From: Populus alba
Lineage: Eukaryota; Streptophyta; Magnoliopsida; Malpighiales; Salicaceae
NCBI RefSeq assembly: GCF_005239225.2
Contig: NC_133302.1
Span: 2,232,001 to 2,296,000, forward strand
DNA length: 64,000 nucleotides
Reading direction: 5' to 3'
Shown here: one piece after another, positions 48,001 to 59,500 of the stretch
Layout: each line of letters opens with the position of its first letter
Position numbering within the stretch: the stretch's first letter is position 1
The notes under the pieces: generated by a model
Told to the model about the DNA's origin: nothing
The model's input: only the letters and a program-made list of their open reading frames with translations
Databases searched by the model: none
Made by a program: the position numbers and the translations under genes

Positions 48001-48130
48001 GAAAATATTGTAATTGTCTTATATTGATTTATCATATGTAATCTATTCCACATTATTATATGATGGTCATCTATACACGGTGAGATCCAAACTCTTGATT
48101 GTTTTATTAATAAGGTTTTGATATTATATT

Positions 48131-49020
48131 AAAGAACAATCTTAATTTAAACTTTTGTGAAGTTGGAATTGTTATAGAAACAATCCCACATCAAATAATA
48201 ACAAGAATTTAAAATAACATAAAAGATTGAGACCAACATAAAATTTAATTTTTTTTAGATGGAATCTCAACTTAGTTGTCTAATTCAATATAGTTGTGAG
48301 GCTCAAAACAGGCCTTACTGTCCAACGAAGATCTTGAAATAACACTTTATAGACTTTAGGAGATGGACTACAAATAAGGAAGACTTTCTTGCTTTTTCAT
48401 TGTGGACAATACCACTGAATAAATCGTGGGTTACATTGTTTTGAGTTTTTATTGTAAGCAGGTATGTTCTTGTTATAATTTATAAATTATGATATATAGT
48501 TGAGTTTGAATTTCATTCAAAAAACGTAAGTTTTATGTTAAGTAATCTATTTTCAACATTATATATTACCTTTATATTTCTTTATTCAACATGGACTTAG
48601 TATTTCTACCTCCCTTCACTATTCTACAAAAAAAAATAGAAAAACACCACCACTGCTTACAACCTATTAAATTCGATATAATTAAAAATGACTTCCAGTT
48701 GCATCGAATCAAGTTAATGTATATGGTCTTTAATTAATATATTTATTGTAGTTGGGCCCATTAGTGTTGCAGTAATCTCGTGACTATATGCAATTATTTC
48801 ATGCCAAAGATCAATTATTATTAAGAAATATTAAAAAATTATATTAAGCAACATGTATACTAATGGGGTCAACTACAATAAAAAATCTTAATTAAAGACC
48901 ATATGTATCAACTTGCTCAAATACAATATGATTTTATTTTTCCATGTCGGTTGATAGAAAGTTATTTCGCAATTTTTATAATAACCCTACTTGTCTGAAA
49001 CTCATGCCATAATCATATTG
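48131..49020. other. Spacer with first fold-back repeat copy
   Basis: AT-rich DNA following Copia-2. Apart from the fold-back repeat at 48590-48960 nothing was recognised. Confidence 0.5.
48590..48960. repeat. Fold-back repeat, copy R1
   Basis: The left arm (about 48697-48770) and right arm (about 48855-48930) are inverted copies; ATATGGTCTTTAATTAA on one side pairs with TTAATTAAAGACCATAT on the other, within about 60 bp of high complementarity. The loop is about 85 bp. The flanks resemble R3 at 53590-53870 along its length. Confidence 0.75.
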
Positions 49021-49029
49021 ACAAAACAG

Positions 49030-49500
49030 ATTATCCAGGAAACTCATCCTTCCCACCTAGCCTGCTATGGAAAGGATTAACCCCACCAAAAGTTGATATG
49101 TTCATATGGTTCAAGGGAAAGTTAATACAAAGAAATTTTTCGCTCAAAGGAACATAATTCCGTTAGAGGAAGCTCACCGTCCCTTTAGTGAAGTAAACAA
49201 TGAATCAGTACCCCATCTTTTCCTCCACTGCTCCTATGTATGGAAATGTTGGTGCATATTTATTAAATGATTGGATTTTCAGTGGTGTTTACCGAGTACT
49301 ATTGCAGACCTACTTCTTGATTGGAATTATTTGTTTAAACTTTAAAGGCAAATTCCAACGCAAGGCCATTTTAAGCAAGGCTTTTGGTGTATTATGGGGG
49401 TTTTTGGTTAGTTAGAAACAAGTGGGTGTTCTTGGGAGATTCTTGTGAATATTGTGATACTGTCTTTGAGTTGGTTCTTCAACGCTTGACAATACTTTAG
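49030..49500 (+). pseudogene. LINE-type reverse transcriptase C-terminal remnant (zf-RVT)
   Basis: In shifting frames the plus strand reads LWKGLTPPKVDMFIW, then an 'EEA..PFS.VNESVPHLFLHCSYVWKCW' pattern, then 'KGKFQRKAILSKAFGVL'. This is the zinc-binding domain found at the end of plant non-LTR (LINE) reverse transcriptases and their relics. It is broken by stops and has no catalytic region nearby. Confidence 0.65.
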
Positions 49501-49525
49501 CTGAAAAGTGCTTTCATTTAGGGGA

Positions 49526-49603
49526 TATTAGAGAATAATATAAATTATATTCTAAAACCTCATCTAATAGTTTAAACTATTGTGTTAAGATGGTTTTTTA
49601 ACA
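49526..49603 (+). repeat. TRIM-type LTR (78 bp)
   Basis: Reads TATTAGAGAATAATATAAAT and ends TTTTTTAACA; it is preceded by a purine-rich TTAGGGGA like a polypurine tract. It shares most of its length with the LTR at 51804-51880. It probably is the 3' LTR or a solo LTR of a terminal-repeat retrotransposon in miniature. Confidence 0.6.
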
Positions 49604-49689
49604 TTACATACTTCAAATGTAAGCTTGCTAAATCATGAAGTAATAGATAAGTTGAAATTAAATGCTCAACATCAAATTCAATTAAAATA

Positions 49690-50097
49690 GGGCGTTGATG
49701 CATTTGCCTTTGCTTGACTAAGTGGCCATCATAATAATCAGTTTCAATAAGTATTTGTGTCCGTTTTGTTATTTCCTTTAATTGTCAATAACTGCCCACT
49801 ATCCTTATTAATTATCATTTATGACTGTTTTGCTATTTTTTTTATTGTGTCCATTAAAGTTGGTGGAACATGGGTACTGTTTTATGTAACAGATAATTAA
49901 TTGTTTAATTATTAATTTCAGTTGTTTGTAATTTTCAGTTATTTGTAATTTGGCTATTTAAAGCCTCGTTCTAATTAGTAAAGGGCATATTAAGTTTTAT
50001 GAAATTCTTGTTCATTATTTGGAGAGATTCCAAATGAGTTTTCAGTGAAATTCTAATTTCTAAGAGCTAAATTATTTGTACTTTTATTGTGACACCA
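49690..50097. repeat. LTR-like AT-rich remnant
   Basis: Contains 'tttggctatttaaagcctcg', a TATA-like transcription start region typical of plant LTRs, but no partner LTR or coding region. Tentative. Confidence 0.3.
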
Positions 50098-51100
50098 GGC
50101 GTGGAGATAAAGTAAGCATGACAAAGTTGATGCCAATGCTGCTAGTGAAATTTAATGTTATTTTACACTCCTTTGACTTACCATAGTACCATAGACAAGT
50201 ATGTTTTTGTAATCAAATATGATGTTGAATTTTATCTAAAGAACTTAAATCTTGTAATGAATGATTCGTTATCAACTTTATATGTTATTTTTTATGCAAT
50301 ATAAAATTAGTAGTTTTAACACCTCCTTTACTACTCTAAAGGAAAAAAACTCCCCGTGCTTAGAACCTATTACATTTGATACAATAAAAAATGACTTCGA
50401 ATGCATATGATCAAGTTGATACATATGGTCTTTAATAAAGATATATGTTTCATAGTAGTTTACCCCATTAGTCTTGCTGTAATCTCGCTCGCCAAACATT
50501 TCCTATAGGAGCTTGCATTCGCTCCCCTGTTTGATGCAAAAAATAGTCGGCTGGCACCTAAATGGTATTTTTTCGTGCCAAGGATCAATTATAATTAAGA
50601 TACCTTAAATATTTATATTACTGAGGCAAACTACAATTAAAAAAATCTCCTAAGAAACATCTTAATTAAAGACCATATATATCAACTTGCTCAGATGCAA
50701 TTGTAAGTTATTTATCCAGATGAGATGGTGGAAAGTTATTTTCACAATGTTTTAATAGCTCCAATATTAGTCTCATGATGTGAGGGATTTAACAAAATTC
50801 AAGGAAGCAAAAGGCAAGTCATTCAAGGTTAAGATGTGATCAGTGCCTCTTGCATCAATTACGCTCTGGTGTAAAGCATCATTATGTCCACCAGGGATTT
50901 TCTCAAGCATTTTCTGTGCACAAATTGAAAGGTTAATAAAGCTGACGGAAACCACTCATCGGATCAATCCTTTACTCTTCAACAAGAAATGAAACATTAA
51001 AATTTTGCTTATCAATAATGACGTAGAATATATAAATGAAAAGGATGCTCTCAAGAACCTTTATTTGAACAGTTTATCACTAAATTATTAACAACGCTAT
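50098..51100. repeat. Segmental duplication unit 1 (contains fold-back copy R2)
   Basis: Matches 53877-54690 in order and orientation: GACAAAGTTGA(T/G)GCCAA, then the fold-back repeat (R2, about 50294-50770; arms near 50397-50475 and 50616-50700), then a shared segment with TTTTCTCAAGCATTTTCTGTG and GCTGACGGAAACC. This copy retains about 110 bp absent from the second. Confidence 0.85.
50773..50920 (-). pseudogene. Isolated exon-like frame of unknown origin
   Basis: After an acceptor-like TTTGTGCACAG the minus strand reads KMLEKIPGGHNDALHQSVID, continues to FASLNFVKSLTS and stops. It looks like a last exon, about 47 residues. I do not recognise the family. The duplicate at 54.4 kb has lost its middle, which argues that it is not under constraint. 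Confidence 0.3.
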
Positions 51101-51803
51101 TTATATTAATACCAAATCTTCAAGGAAAAGAATCATAATAAATAAATATATTTATTACAGATATTCTTGATTAAATTGAAAAAAAATAAAATTACATAGT
51201 AAAATATTTGATTTTCTTAACTAAATAAAAAAAACATAAAAACTATATCTTTTAAACTAAATACAAATAAAAATATCCAAGAAAACCAGTAATATGTCTC
51301 AAAAATAATCTTGCATTAATGTCCATTGGGTTGAAGAGAACTCGCTCTTGAATTTAAATTATTTTTTATTTGATCTTGTGTGTGTCAAATCTATATTTAC
51401 GATAACAGTAAATTTTTGATTAAAAAAATAAATATAAATTAAATTAATAATTTTGATATTTTATGTACACCCAGCCTTTTAATTTAACAATAAAAATATT
51501 ATTATAATATCATTAATATTGTCGTTGTCTATGCTATTATTATCAACATAAACTACCGCAATAGCAACCTTGGCCTCAACTTTGTCATGCTTAGAGATGT
51601 TCGTTTTTGTTTAAATAAAACTTTCCAAATTATTTTTTTTGTTTGTATTCCATGAATATGGGCTCTTTCCTATTTACAAGCAATTTTTTTTTTTTTTTTT
51701 TTGGTGGATAGTTTCACCCTGAAGCAAACTTTTTTTTTTTTTGTATGGCAAACTATGACATATAGAATGAGGAATGATTCTACACTTGATTCATTCATGT
51801 GTT

Positions 51804-51975
51804 TGTTAGAGAATAATATAAATTATATCTTAGAATTTTACTTAATAATTTAAGTTATTTGATTAAATAGTTCTTTAATATAATATCAGAGTCTTGATGA
51901 CCAAGCGGTTACAAGTTCGAATCTTACTATCCTTATTTATTTAATAAAAATTAAGTAGGTAATATGATCTTAAGC
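51804..51975 (+). mobile_element. TRIM retrotransposon relic: LTR, primer site and internal part
   Basis: The 77-bp LTR (51804-51880) opens TGTTAGAGAATAATATAAAT. TAATATCAGAGTC follows directly, a decayed copy of the TGGTATCAGAGCC primer-binding site, then the internal region with GACCAAGCGGTTACAAGTTC. The 3' LTR is missing. The internal 'tRNA-like' phrase is part of this element, not a tRNA gene. Confidence 0.65.
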
Positions 51976-53589
51976 TTATTATGTTTGGATGGTTTTTTTG
52001 ACAATGTCAACAATAATTCATTTTTCTATTTGTCAAAGTTTCCTATTAAAAAAAATAAAGTTTTTTTTTTGAATGAAACCTACCCACTAATAAAAGAAAA
52101 AAAGAAAGTTGGTTGTGAATGGGAAAGAGTCAATAATCATTAAATACAAATAAATTAAAAACCTCTAATTTATCAGTAGAACATTATTGAAGACATCATC
52201 GGGTAATAATATTATTATTATTGTTTATACTATCATATCAACATAGTCATCATAAAAAATAAATATTATAAATTAATAAAGAATCTTAATACATTATAAA
52301 CGAGATTGCAAAAACCTTCATGATACTTATCCTTATCAAAAGACTACCTCCCCTACTCTTGCATCCAAAACAAGTTTATAAAGATGGTGATGAATATGTT
52401 ATTAGTCTCCACATGATCCCCTTATGGTTATAACATTTGCCAACTAGTAAATTTATTATGCAATCTGTCTTTTCAGGTCTTTTATTACAGTTTCTAAATA
52501 TCTATTTTCTCTTATGAAAACACTTCCTAATTCTATAACTTATTCCAATAATTGTTAATTTTATTAGGCAACGCTAACCGCCAAGAAAATCATCAAAATT
52601 TGATAGCAATTGTTATAAATTATAACAAAAACAACACAAAACAAAAAAAACAAACACAAGAACACACAAATCTTCCAAAAAGGGTGTCCACATAAAATCC
52701 TTGTTTAAAAAATTTTATTATCAAATTTTCATCTTTATAATAATTGGCTAAAATAAAAGCTAAATAACCTTCTTAATACTAGCCTCAAGTATATCTTGAA
52801 GAGAAAAAAATCCTAGCAAATAAATATAGAGTTATTTCGGGGTTTCCTAAATAAAATATAAAAAATAAAATTATCAAATATAATATTTGATTTTGTGAAC
52901 TAAATAAGAAAATAAAAATAAAAATACCATAACATTTTTTTTTTCTAAACTAAATAGAAATAAAAATAACTAAGATAACAAATAATTCTCTTAAGGTTAA
53001 TAAAGCTCATGGAATCCGCTGACAAGATACACAAAATGAAATATTAACATTTTGCTAATCAATAATCAAAGCTTAAAATGATTATCGAGATTACACAAAA
53101 TGAAATTGTGCCATAATTTTCACAAACAATCGTCAGTAAATTAGAAGTATCAATCACTCGATTCATTATTTATTTAAATTGAGTTATATAAAAATTGATA
53201 ATTACCTTAAAATTGATATAATTTAAATGATCTAGTAAAAATCAATATAGAAAAATAAAAATGAGGATTATTTCAACTTTAATTTTACTGAATGCCATTT
53301 TCATTTGCTATTTCTGCGTGATCACTGTAATCATGAGAACAAAAAACACTTATACGAGTTTTTATTTTTATTTAAAAGAGTGTTTGAGAATATGATAATA
53401 ATTATTTTGTAAAATATTTTTTATTTAAAAATTTATTAATTAATATATTTTTATTTTTTTTAAAAATTATTTTTTATATCAATATATTAAAATAATTTTA
53501 AAATATATAAAAATAATTTGAAGCAAAAAATAATTTTTTTTTTTAAAATACTTAAAAAAAAAAAATACGAATGAACTCTCTTGTTTTGT
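51976..53589. other. AT-rich spacer with repeats
   Basis: No gene. It has a short stretch at 52985-53110 resembling the AAGGTTAATAAAGCT region of the duplicated segment, and a MITE-like AT repeat at 53375-53575. Confidence 0.5.
53375..53575. repeat. MITE-like AT-rich repeat copy
   Basis: Same core type as 8928-9104, with long alternating A and T runs and 'atcaatatattaaaataatttt' in the middle. Confidence 0.4.
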
Positions 53590-53870
53590 GTCCTTCAAAC
53601 TTAGTATTTCTACACCTCCCTTTACTATTCTACAAAACACCCCCACTGCTTACAACCTATTAAATTCGACATAATTAAAAATGACTTCCAATTGCATCGA
53701 ATCAAGTTAATGTATATGGTTTTTAATTAATATATTTATTGTAGTTGAGCCCATCAGTGCTGCAGTAATCTCGTGTCTACATGCAATTATTCCACGCCAA
53801 AGATCAATTATTATTAAGAAATATTTAAAAATTATATTAGTGGGGCCAATTACAATTAAAAAATCCAATT
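53590..53870. repeat. Fold-back repeat, copy R3 (truncated)
   Basis: Closely follows R1 (TTAGTATTTCTAC, GCTTACAACCTATTAAATTC, AATCAAGTTAATGTATATGG) but stops inside the right arm after 'gtggggccaattacaatt', so it cannot form the full hairpin. Confidence 0.75.
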
Positions 53871-53876
53871 AAAATA

Positions 53877-54690
53877 GGAGGTGAAGATATAGCACGACAA
53901 AGTTGAGGCCAAGACTGCTGGTGCAGTTTAATGTTATTTGTTACACTTTTTTGACTTACGGTGGACAAGTATGTTTTTATGCAATATAAAATTAGTAGTT
54001 TTAACACCTCCTTTACTACTCTAAAGAAAAAAGCTCCCCGTACGTGCTTACAACCTATTAAATTTGATACAATAAAAAATGTCTTCGAATGCATATAATC
54101 AAGTTGATATATATGGTCTTTAATTAAGATATATGTTTCACAGTAGTTTACCCCATTAGTCTTGCAGTAATCTCGCACCCACATGGTATTTTTTCGTGCC
54201 AAGGATCAATTATAATTAAGATACCCTAATATTTATATTAGTGGGGCCAACTACAATTAAAAAAAATCTCTTAAGCAACATCTTAATTAAAGACCATATA
54301 TATATCAACTTGCTCAGATGCAATTGTAAGTTATTTATCCAGATGAGTTGGTGGAAAGTTATTTTCACAATGTTTTAATAGCTCCAATATTAGTCTCATG
54401 AATCATGATGCGAGGGATTTAAAAAATTCAAGGAAGCAAAAGGCGAGTCATGCATGCAGTTGACAATTTTTTAATAACTCTATGTCCACCAGGAATTTTC
54501 TCAAGCATTTTCTGTGCACAAATTGAAAGGTTAATAAAGCTGACGGAAACCGCTCATCGGATCAATCCTTTACTCTTCAACAAGAAATGAAACACTAAAA
54601 TCTTGCTTATCAATAATGACGTAGAATATATAAGTGAAGAAGATGCTCTCAGGAACCTTTATTTGAAAAGTTTATTACTAAATTACTTTG
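53877..54690. repeat. Segmental duplication unit 2 (contains fold-back copy R4)
   Basis: Partner of 50098-51100. R4 (53976-54400) has arms near 54085-54162 and 54236-54330 that share GATATATATGGTCTTTAATT inverted. After the fold-back it has GCTGACGGAAACCGCTCATC like unit 1, but with the middle of the exon-like frame replaced. Confidence 0.85.
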
Positions 54691-56541
54691 ATGGAGTACA
54701 AACTAAACAGCTTTATTTATAATTAAGAAATATTAGTAGGTCCAACTACAATTAGAAAAATCTTAAACTTGCATGGTGATGGGCAGTTACAATAAAACAT
54801 ATTAAAATAATCTAAAAATATAAAAAAATTTAAATTTAAAATAAAAAAAATTTAAATTTTTTTAAAAATATTTTTAAAATACAAAAATAAATGCGGCACT
54901 AATGAGTATTACACGAATGTGATAAGTTGTTTTTTAAAAGTAGTTGTTAATTAAATATATATTCAAATAATAATTCTTAGATTTTTTTAATAATTAATAT
55001 TAACATATTAAAAAAACTTGTTTTTTATGCTCCAGTTCCCATCCCCAAACCTTGTTTTGTTTTGTATTGCTTTGTTAATTGTTATATGGGTTGGCATCAC
55101 ATGGCCCTCACGTGGGTGCAAATAAATATAGTCAAAATATTGTTTTTTTTTTTATTATTATTAAAATTTAGGTAGTTTAATGAAAATCTTGTGCATAAGC
55201 TTTATTAACAAAACTCCAGAAGTTTGTGACTTGCCAGAATTTAAAATTAAAAATAATTTTAATAATGAATTAAATGATATTTTTATGTAATATTAAGATA
55301 GAAAAACATTTGATACACTTGGGTTAAATTAGGTTGATATGTGAAACTTATAGATATAATCTTTTAAAAAAATTAAAAAGTTTAATCTTGAATGAACTTA
55401 ATAATGGAGAACAAAATCGGTAAAAAATAACATTTAATTAAAAAAATAAAGTAAATTTAAGTTAACCAAGTAAACTCACAATAAAAATCATGGATGCATG
55501 TATGTCAATTAGATATGATTTAGTTTTTCAATTATGATTAATAAATGAATGATTGTTTTGTGTTTTTTTTTAATATATATTCAAATCAAGAACCTGCAGT
55601 AAAATAAAGGAAATAATTATCAGCAAAAGGAAATTGAAAGCTGTAGTAAATAATTTTCATTGTACATCCTATGTTTTGATGAGCAAGGAGAGTGTAATAT
55701 TGTATGTATTTAAAAAATTGAGTTTCGCTATACATGATTAGTGTGTTTTCCAACTCATTAGAATTTTCAGATGAGATTATAATTTTATTTACAAGAAAAA
55801 AAAACAATTAAATTGGATTTTTCTATAACCATCCTCTTTACTTGCATGTATGTACCAATGGATTGGGTTTTATAACTCATTTCAACAATGTTAAGTCGTC
55901 AAAACTTAATAGTGTATGAAATTTCAATCCATCTCAAGCTACAACGCAATGTATAAATAGTGTTCTGTAATGAAGTTTTATTAGTTATGTAATGTGATTC
56001 ATTTTAAAATATATTTTTATTATTTTTAATGAATCATAAATTTATTTATTTTTCTCTTTGTATACATTTATTTTTATAAAATAAATTCCATGAAACAACT
56101 AATAAGGTATTATTTTCAATAAATATGACATAAGACAGATTTGATAGTTTTCTTTAGGACCATTGAAAGCTTTTGTAAGAGGCCTTTTTAGACGAAAATG
56201 CTTTTAATTTGTCACGATTTGCTTTGTCTTAAAGAGAAAGGTAACAAATTTAATACAACTGTAGAATTGTAGAATTCTTTCCTACAAAAGTAAAGCAAAG
56301 CAAAGACTTTTCCACAGCTCATCAATGTGGTCAGACACTCTTCCACTGCTCATTAGTAGAAGCTGATGCTGATATGTCTCGTGTGTTCCTTCTTGACTGG
56401 CAATGTCACGATCCCTTTCTGATTCTTCAATCAAAATTTGTGTCACTCATTTATCAGTCTGAAATGCCAAGCAAACAATACCACAGATCAAGCACCCTTG
56501 ATCCAAAAACATGGAAAAAAAAAACAAACAAAAAGCATATT
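54691..56541. other. AT-rich spacer
   Basis: No gene recognised. A MITE-like AT stretch lies at 54790-54900. The last 200 bp may include 3' UTR of the adjacent NBS-LRR pseudogene. Confidence 0.55.
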
Positions 56542-59500
56542 CTATGTTTTATGCTGTCCAAATTTACTGCAACTGGTGATTTTCCATTTCTGCAACTCTC
56601 TTATCAATCTACTTTCCAACCACTGATCATCAGAGCCTAGAGCATGAATATCAATCTCCTGATCTGAATCTGCTTTATTCTTTTCCATTATCAAATGTAC
56701 CCCGCATTTTTCTACCAAACATTTTGAAACATCATATAAGCTTATTCTGACATTCACTTCCAATTCCTCTACACCTTGCAGCGATTCCTCTAACCCAATC
56801 AACGGTATACGCTGTATCCAAGACTGCTTCGTGATTGTTCTGTCAAACGTAACTGCTGCCATCGTCTCAAACAATTCAATACCATTGCTCTTATTTTTGA
56901 TAGTAGCATCACACATATCAAACCGGAGAAATGGTGTTTCTGAGTGGCTTCATTGGTGGAGGCCGAGAGTACAACCCAAAGAAGCAACGCTTGGAGTTTA
57001 TTACCATCTGCAACAGAAACTGAGGGTAAACGAAATGATAATGATGACCCTTCTCCACGATGGCTGAACCATTCTGGTATCTCTCCACCAGCAAGGCAAA
57101 TGTCATAATGTTTACCTTTGCATAATCCCTACATATTGGTTCAAGGAAAGTAATTAAAACTTGAGTTCGAAAACCTACCATATTTAAATGCTAAATGTTT
57201 GTATTCAAGTAAGTGAAGAGACAGAGGAAGAGAGACAACCTGAATAAGACTCATCTTATAGTTTTCAGATAAATTGTTGCAGCGATTTAAGTTCAAAATG
57301 GACCAGTTATTGCCCGCACATTCAATGCCCTGAATCTCTATTAAATTTCGGCACCCTTTTACATTCAGTAATGGTAGTCTTTCATGCTGAAGTGGTGCAG
57401 TCACTCTTTCAATGGATGTGCAGTCATAGATAGACAAGAACAGTACACTTGATGGAAGCTCTGAGATTGATAGAAGATTCCTGCATCTCTCAACCGTCAA
57501 AAATTGAAGCTTAGAAAGGCGGCTAATGCTAGAAGGCAGATTGAAGAATTCATGTCCAGACAAATTCAAATTTTCAAGAAAGGACAAACTCCCAAGATCA
57601 ATGGAGCTTGTAGCTTCAGCCAAACCAGCATAACTTAGATCTAGTTCTTTCAATGAGCTGAAACTAGTGAAAGAAGCTGGTAGCATATCTAGGGAGACGG
57701 AACAGCTTTGTGGTGAAAGCCACGATGAAAACCAAGATTTAGATGGTAGATCAGGTGAGTAGAAAACTTTGTTGTATCCACCAAATGATAACTTTGTCAG
57801 CTTCTTCAAATATCTAGCTGAAGTTGGAAGTTGCTAATCGCAGTACCCTTTGTAAACAACTCTGTTAAGGATTCTAGGTCACCCAAACTCTCTGGCAATT
57901 TCTGAAGTTGTGAGCACTCAGTAACGTTCAGAGTTTGAAGAGATTTTAAGTTACCCATGCTTTCTGGAAGAGTCTTTAGGCTGTCACAGTAATCCAAGTT
58001 CAACAAAACAAGTCTCTTCAAATTTCCAATAGATTGATGTACGTTAAACCAAACTCGTGCATTGCAAGTATTAGTCTCTCCAAACTAGAGAGTCCTCGAA
58101 GTTCGGCGTTTTAGCAAGGTACTTGGAATAGGCTAAGATTGAGGATTTTCAGCTTGTTAAGAATCTGTCCAAGCAATGAGAAAATAAGAGAAAAATAGCT
58201 ATGTGAAAAAATGTAACTCTAAATTAAATTTAATTAGAGAGAATTTTGAGTGCCTAATGCATATGTTTTACCTTAGTCCCCTTCCAAAGTTTTCGTACGT
58301 TACTGTATTGCATCTCAAGTATAACAAGGTCGTTTAAGTGAAAATCAGACGGCAAAGATTTCAAAGGGCATCCAAACCAACAAAGCCATATCAACTCTTT
58401 GGGGAGAAGACTGTAGCTTCCCACAAGATTTGCTCCTTTGATTTGGAGTAATTTTAAATGTCTCATTTTTGTAAACGATTTTGTGCTAAAAGATTCTTGC
58501 ACATCCAGTGCCAGACCCTCCACAGCATCTGTTCCCTGAAAATAGCCAATAAAGGATTAAAATATCATGACAATAATCATGCATATTCTTTGGATGAGAA
58601 TGTTGATACCAATTTCAAGAAAGAACCCACGACCACCTAGCATTTCTGTTATATATTCTCTCTTTTTTTTAAAAAAAAGAAGAAAGAAAAAACAATCACT
58701 AAGTTGAAACAACGCATTTCAATCTGGAACCAATTTACAAGGTAAGCTGGAATTCACTAACAATAACGGAGTTAGAAAGAAGATGAGGATTATTAACAAG
58801 CTCAAATAAGCAATAACACTTCAGTTATTATACATTGTTAAAATGCCTAAAAATCTCTAATTAAATTATTTTTTATTTATATAAAGTTATTATTCCGAGC
58901 TTTTAATCAAAGTGCAAGATGGTGAAGAATAAGTCGAAACAACGCATTTCAATCTAGTTTTTTTTATTCTTTAACATTTTGTTTTTGTGGTCCAAATATC
59001 CCATAAAATACTATATGATAACATTGTTTAAGCACTTCATTAGAACTTGCGTTTGATGGCCATGTCCCGTCGTTGGCTGATTATGTTATTTACTTTATAC
59101 TCATATTCATTTCAACTACCATACGGTCCATACATGTTATATTTAAATTTTTAAAGGAAAATGTACGGTAGAGGGAAAATGCATGGTAGAGTCTAACACA
59201 AATTTTTTCGGTTGTGTCCCTCTCGAGCTTCTCTCTGTTTTTCGTCCGGTGTTCTTCCCCCCCTTTCTTTCCTTATGTACCCGTTAATTTTGTTCTATGA
59301 ACTAGTTAAGATGAGTGTAGTTCTTTCCCACCACATGTTAAAGCATGCTCTTGATGCAGAAAAAATAAAAAATAAAAATAAAAACTGTTAGGAATGATTG
59401 ATGAAATATAAGAAATGTAATTATGATGATTACCAACTTTTTACTACTATATATGAATGATATATATGTTTATTGTTACGAAATACTTATTAGAGATTTA

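Larger units (their letters stand above)
41349..48130 (+). mobile_element. Decayed Ty1/Copia element (Copia-2), interrupted by a large LTR insertion
   Basis: Gag begins at 41349 (VINLKLTNTNYLYWHMHMKP) and continues at 41858 (FQGLRSEFRDLV). A protease-like segment follows with stops (about 42400-42670). After the insertion at 42683-45013 come integrase, RT and RNase H remnants in order. The RNase H end is best preserved (STEAEYKVLADNTAEVLWL; HFVHDRVAKKEIQIHFITSK; QLADILIKPLP; 47500-47990). A purine tract, CTCGAGGGGATG, precedes a presumed 3' LTR from about 47975. No 5' LTR was identified. Many stops and frameshifts; not autonomous. Confidence 0.85.

Noticed and set aside
51890..51930. tRNA-like phrase CCAAGCGGTTACAAGTTCGA
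   Set aside because: Lies in the internal region of a TRIM next to its primer-binding site; no cloverleaf can be drawn.
50278..54202. Similar 70-residue minus-strand frames in fold-back copies R2 and R4
   Set aside because: Similarity is explained by the high DNA identity of the duplicated segments; R1 and R3 have stops and indels in the same frame, so there is no sign of protein constraint.
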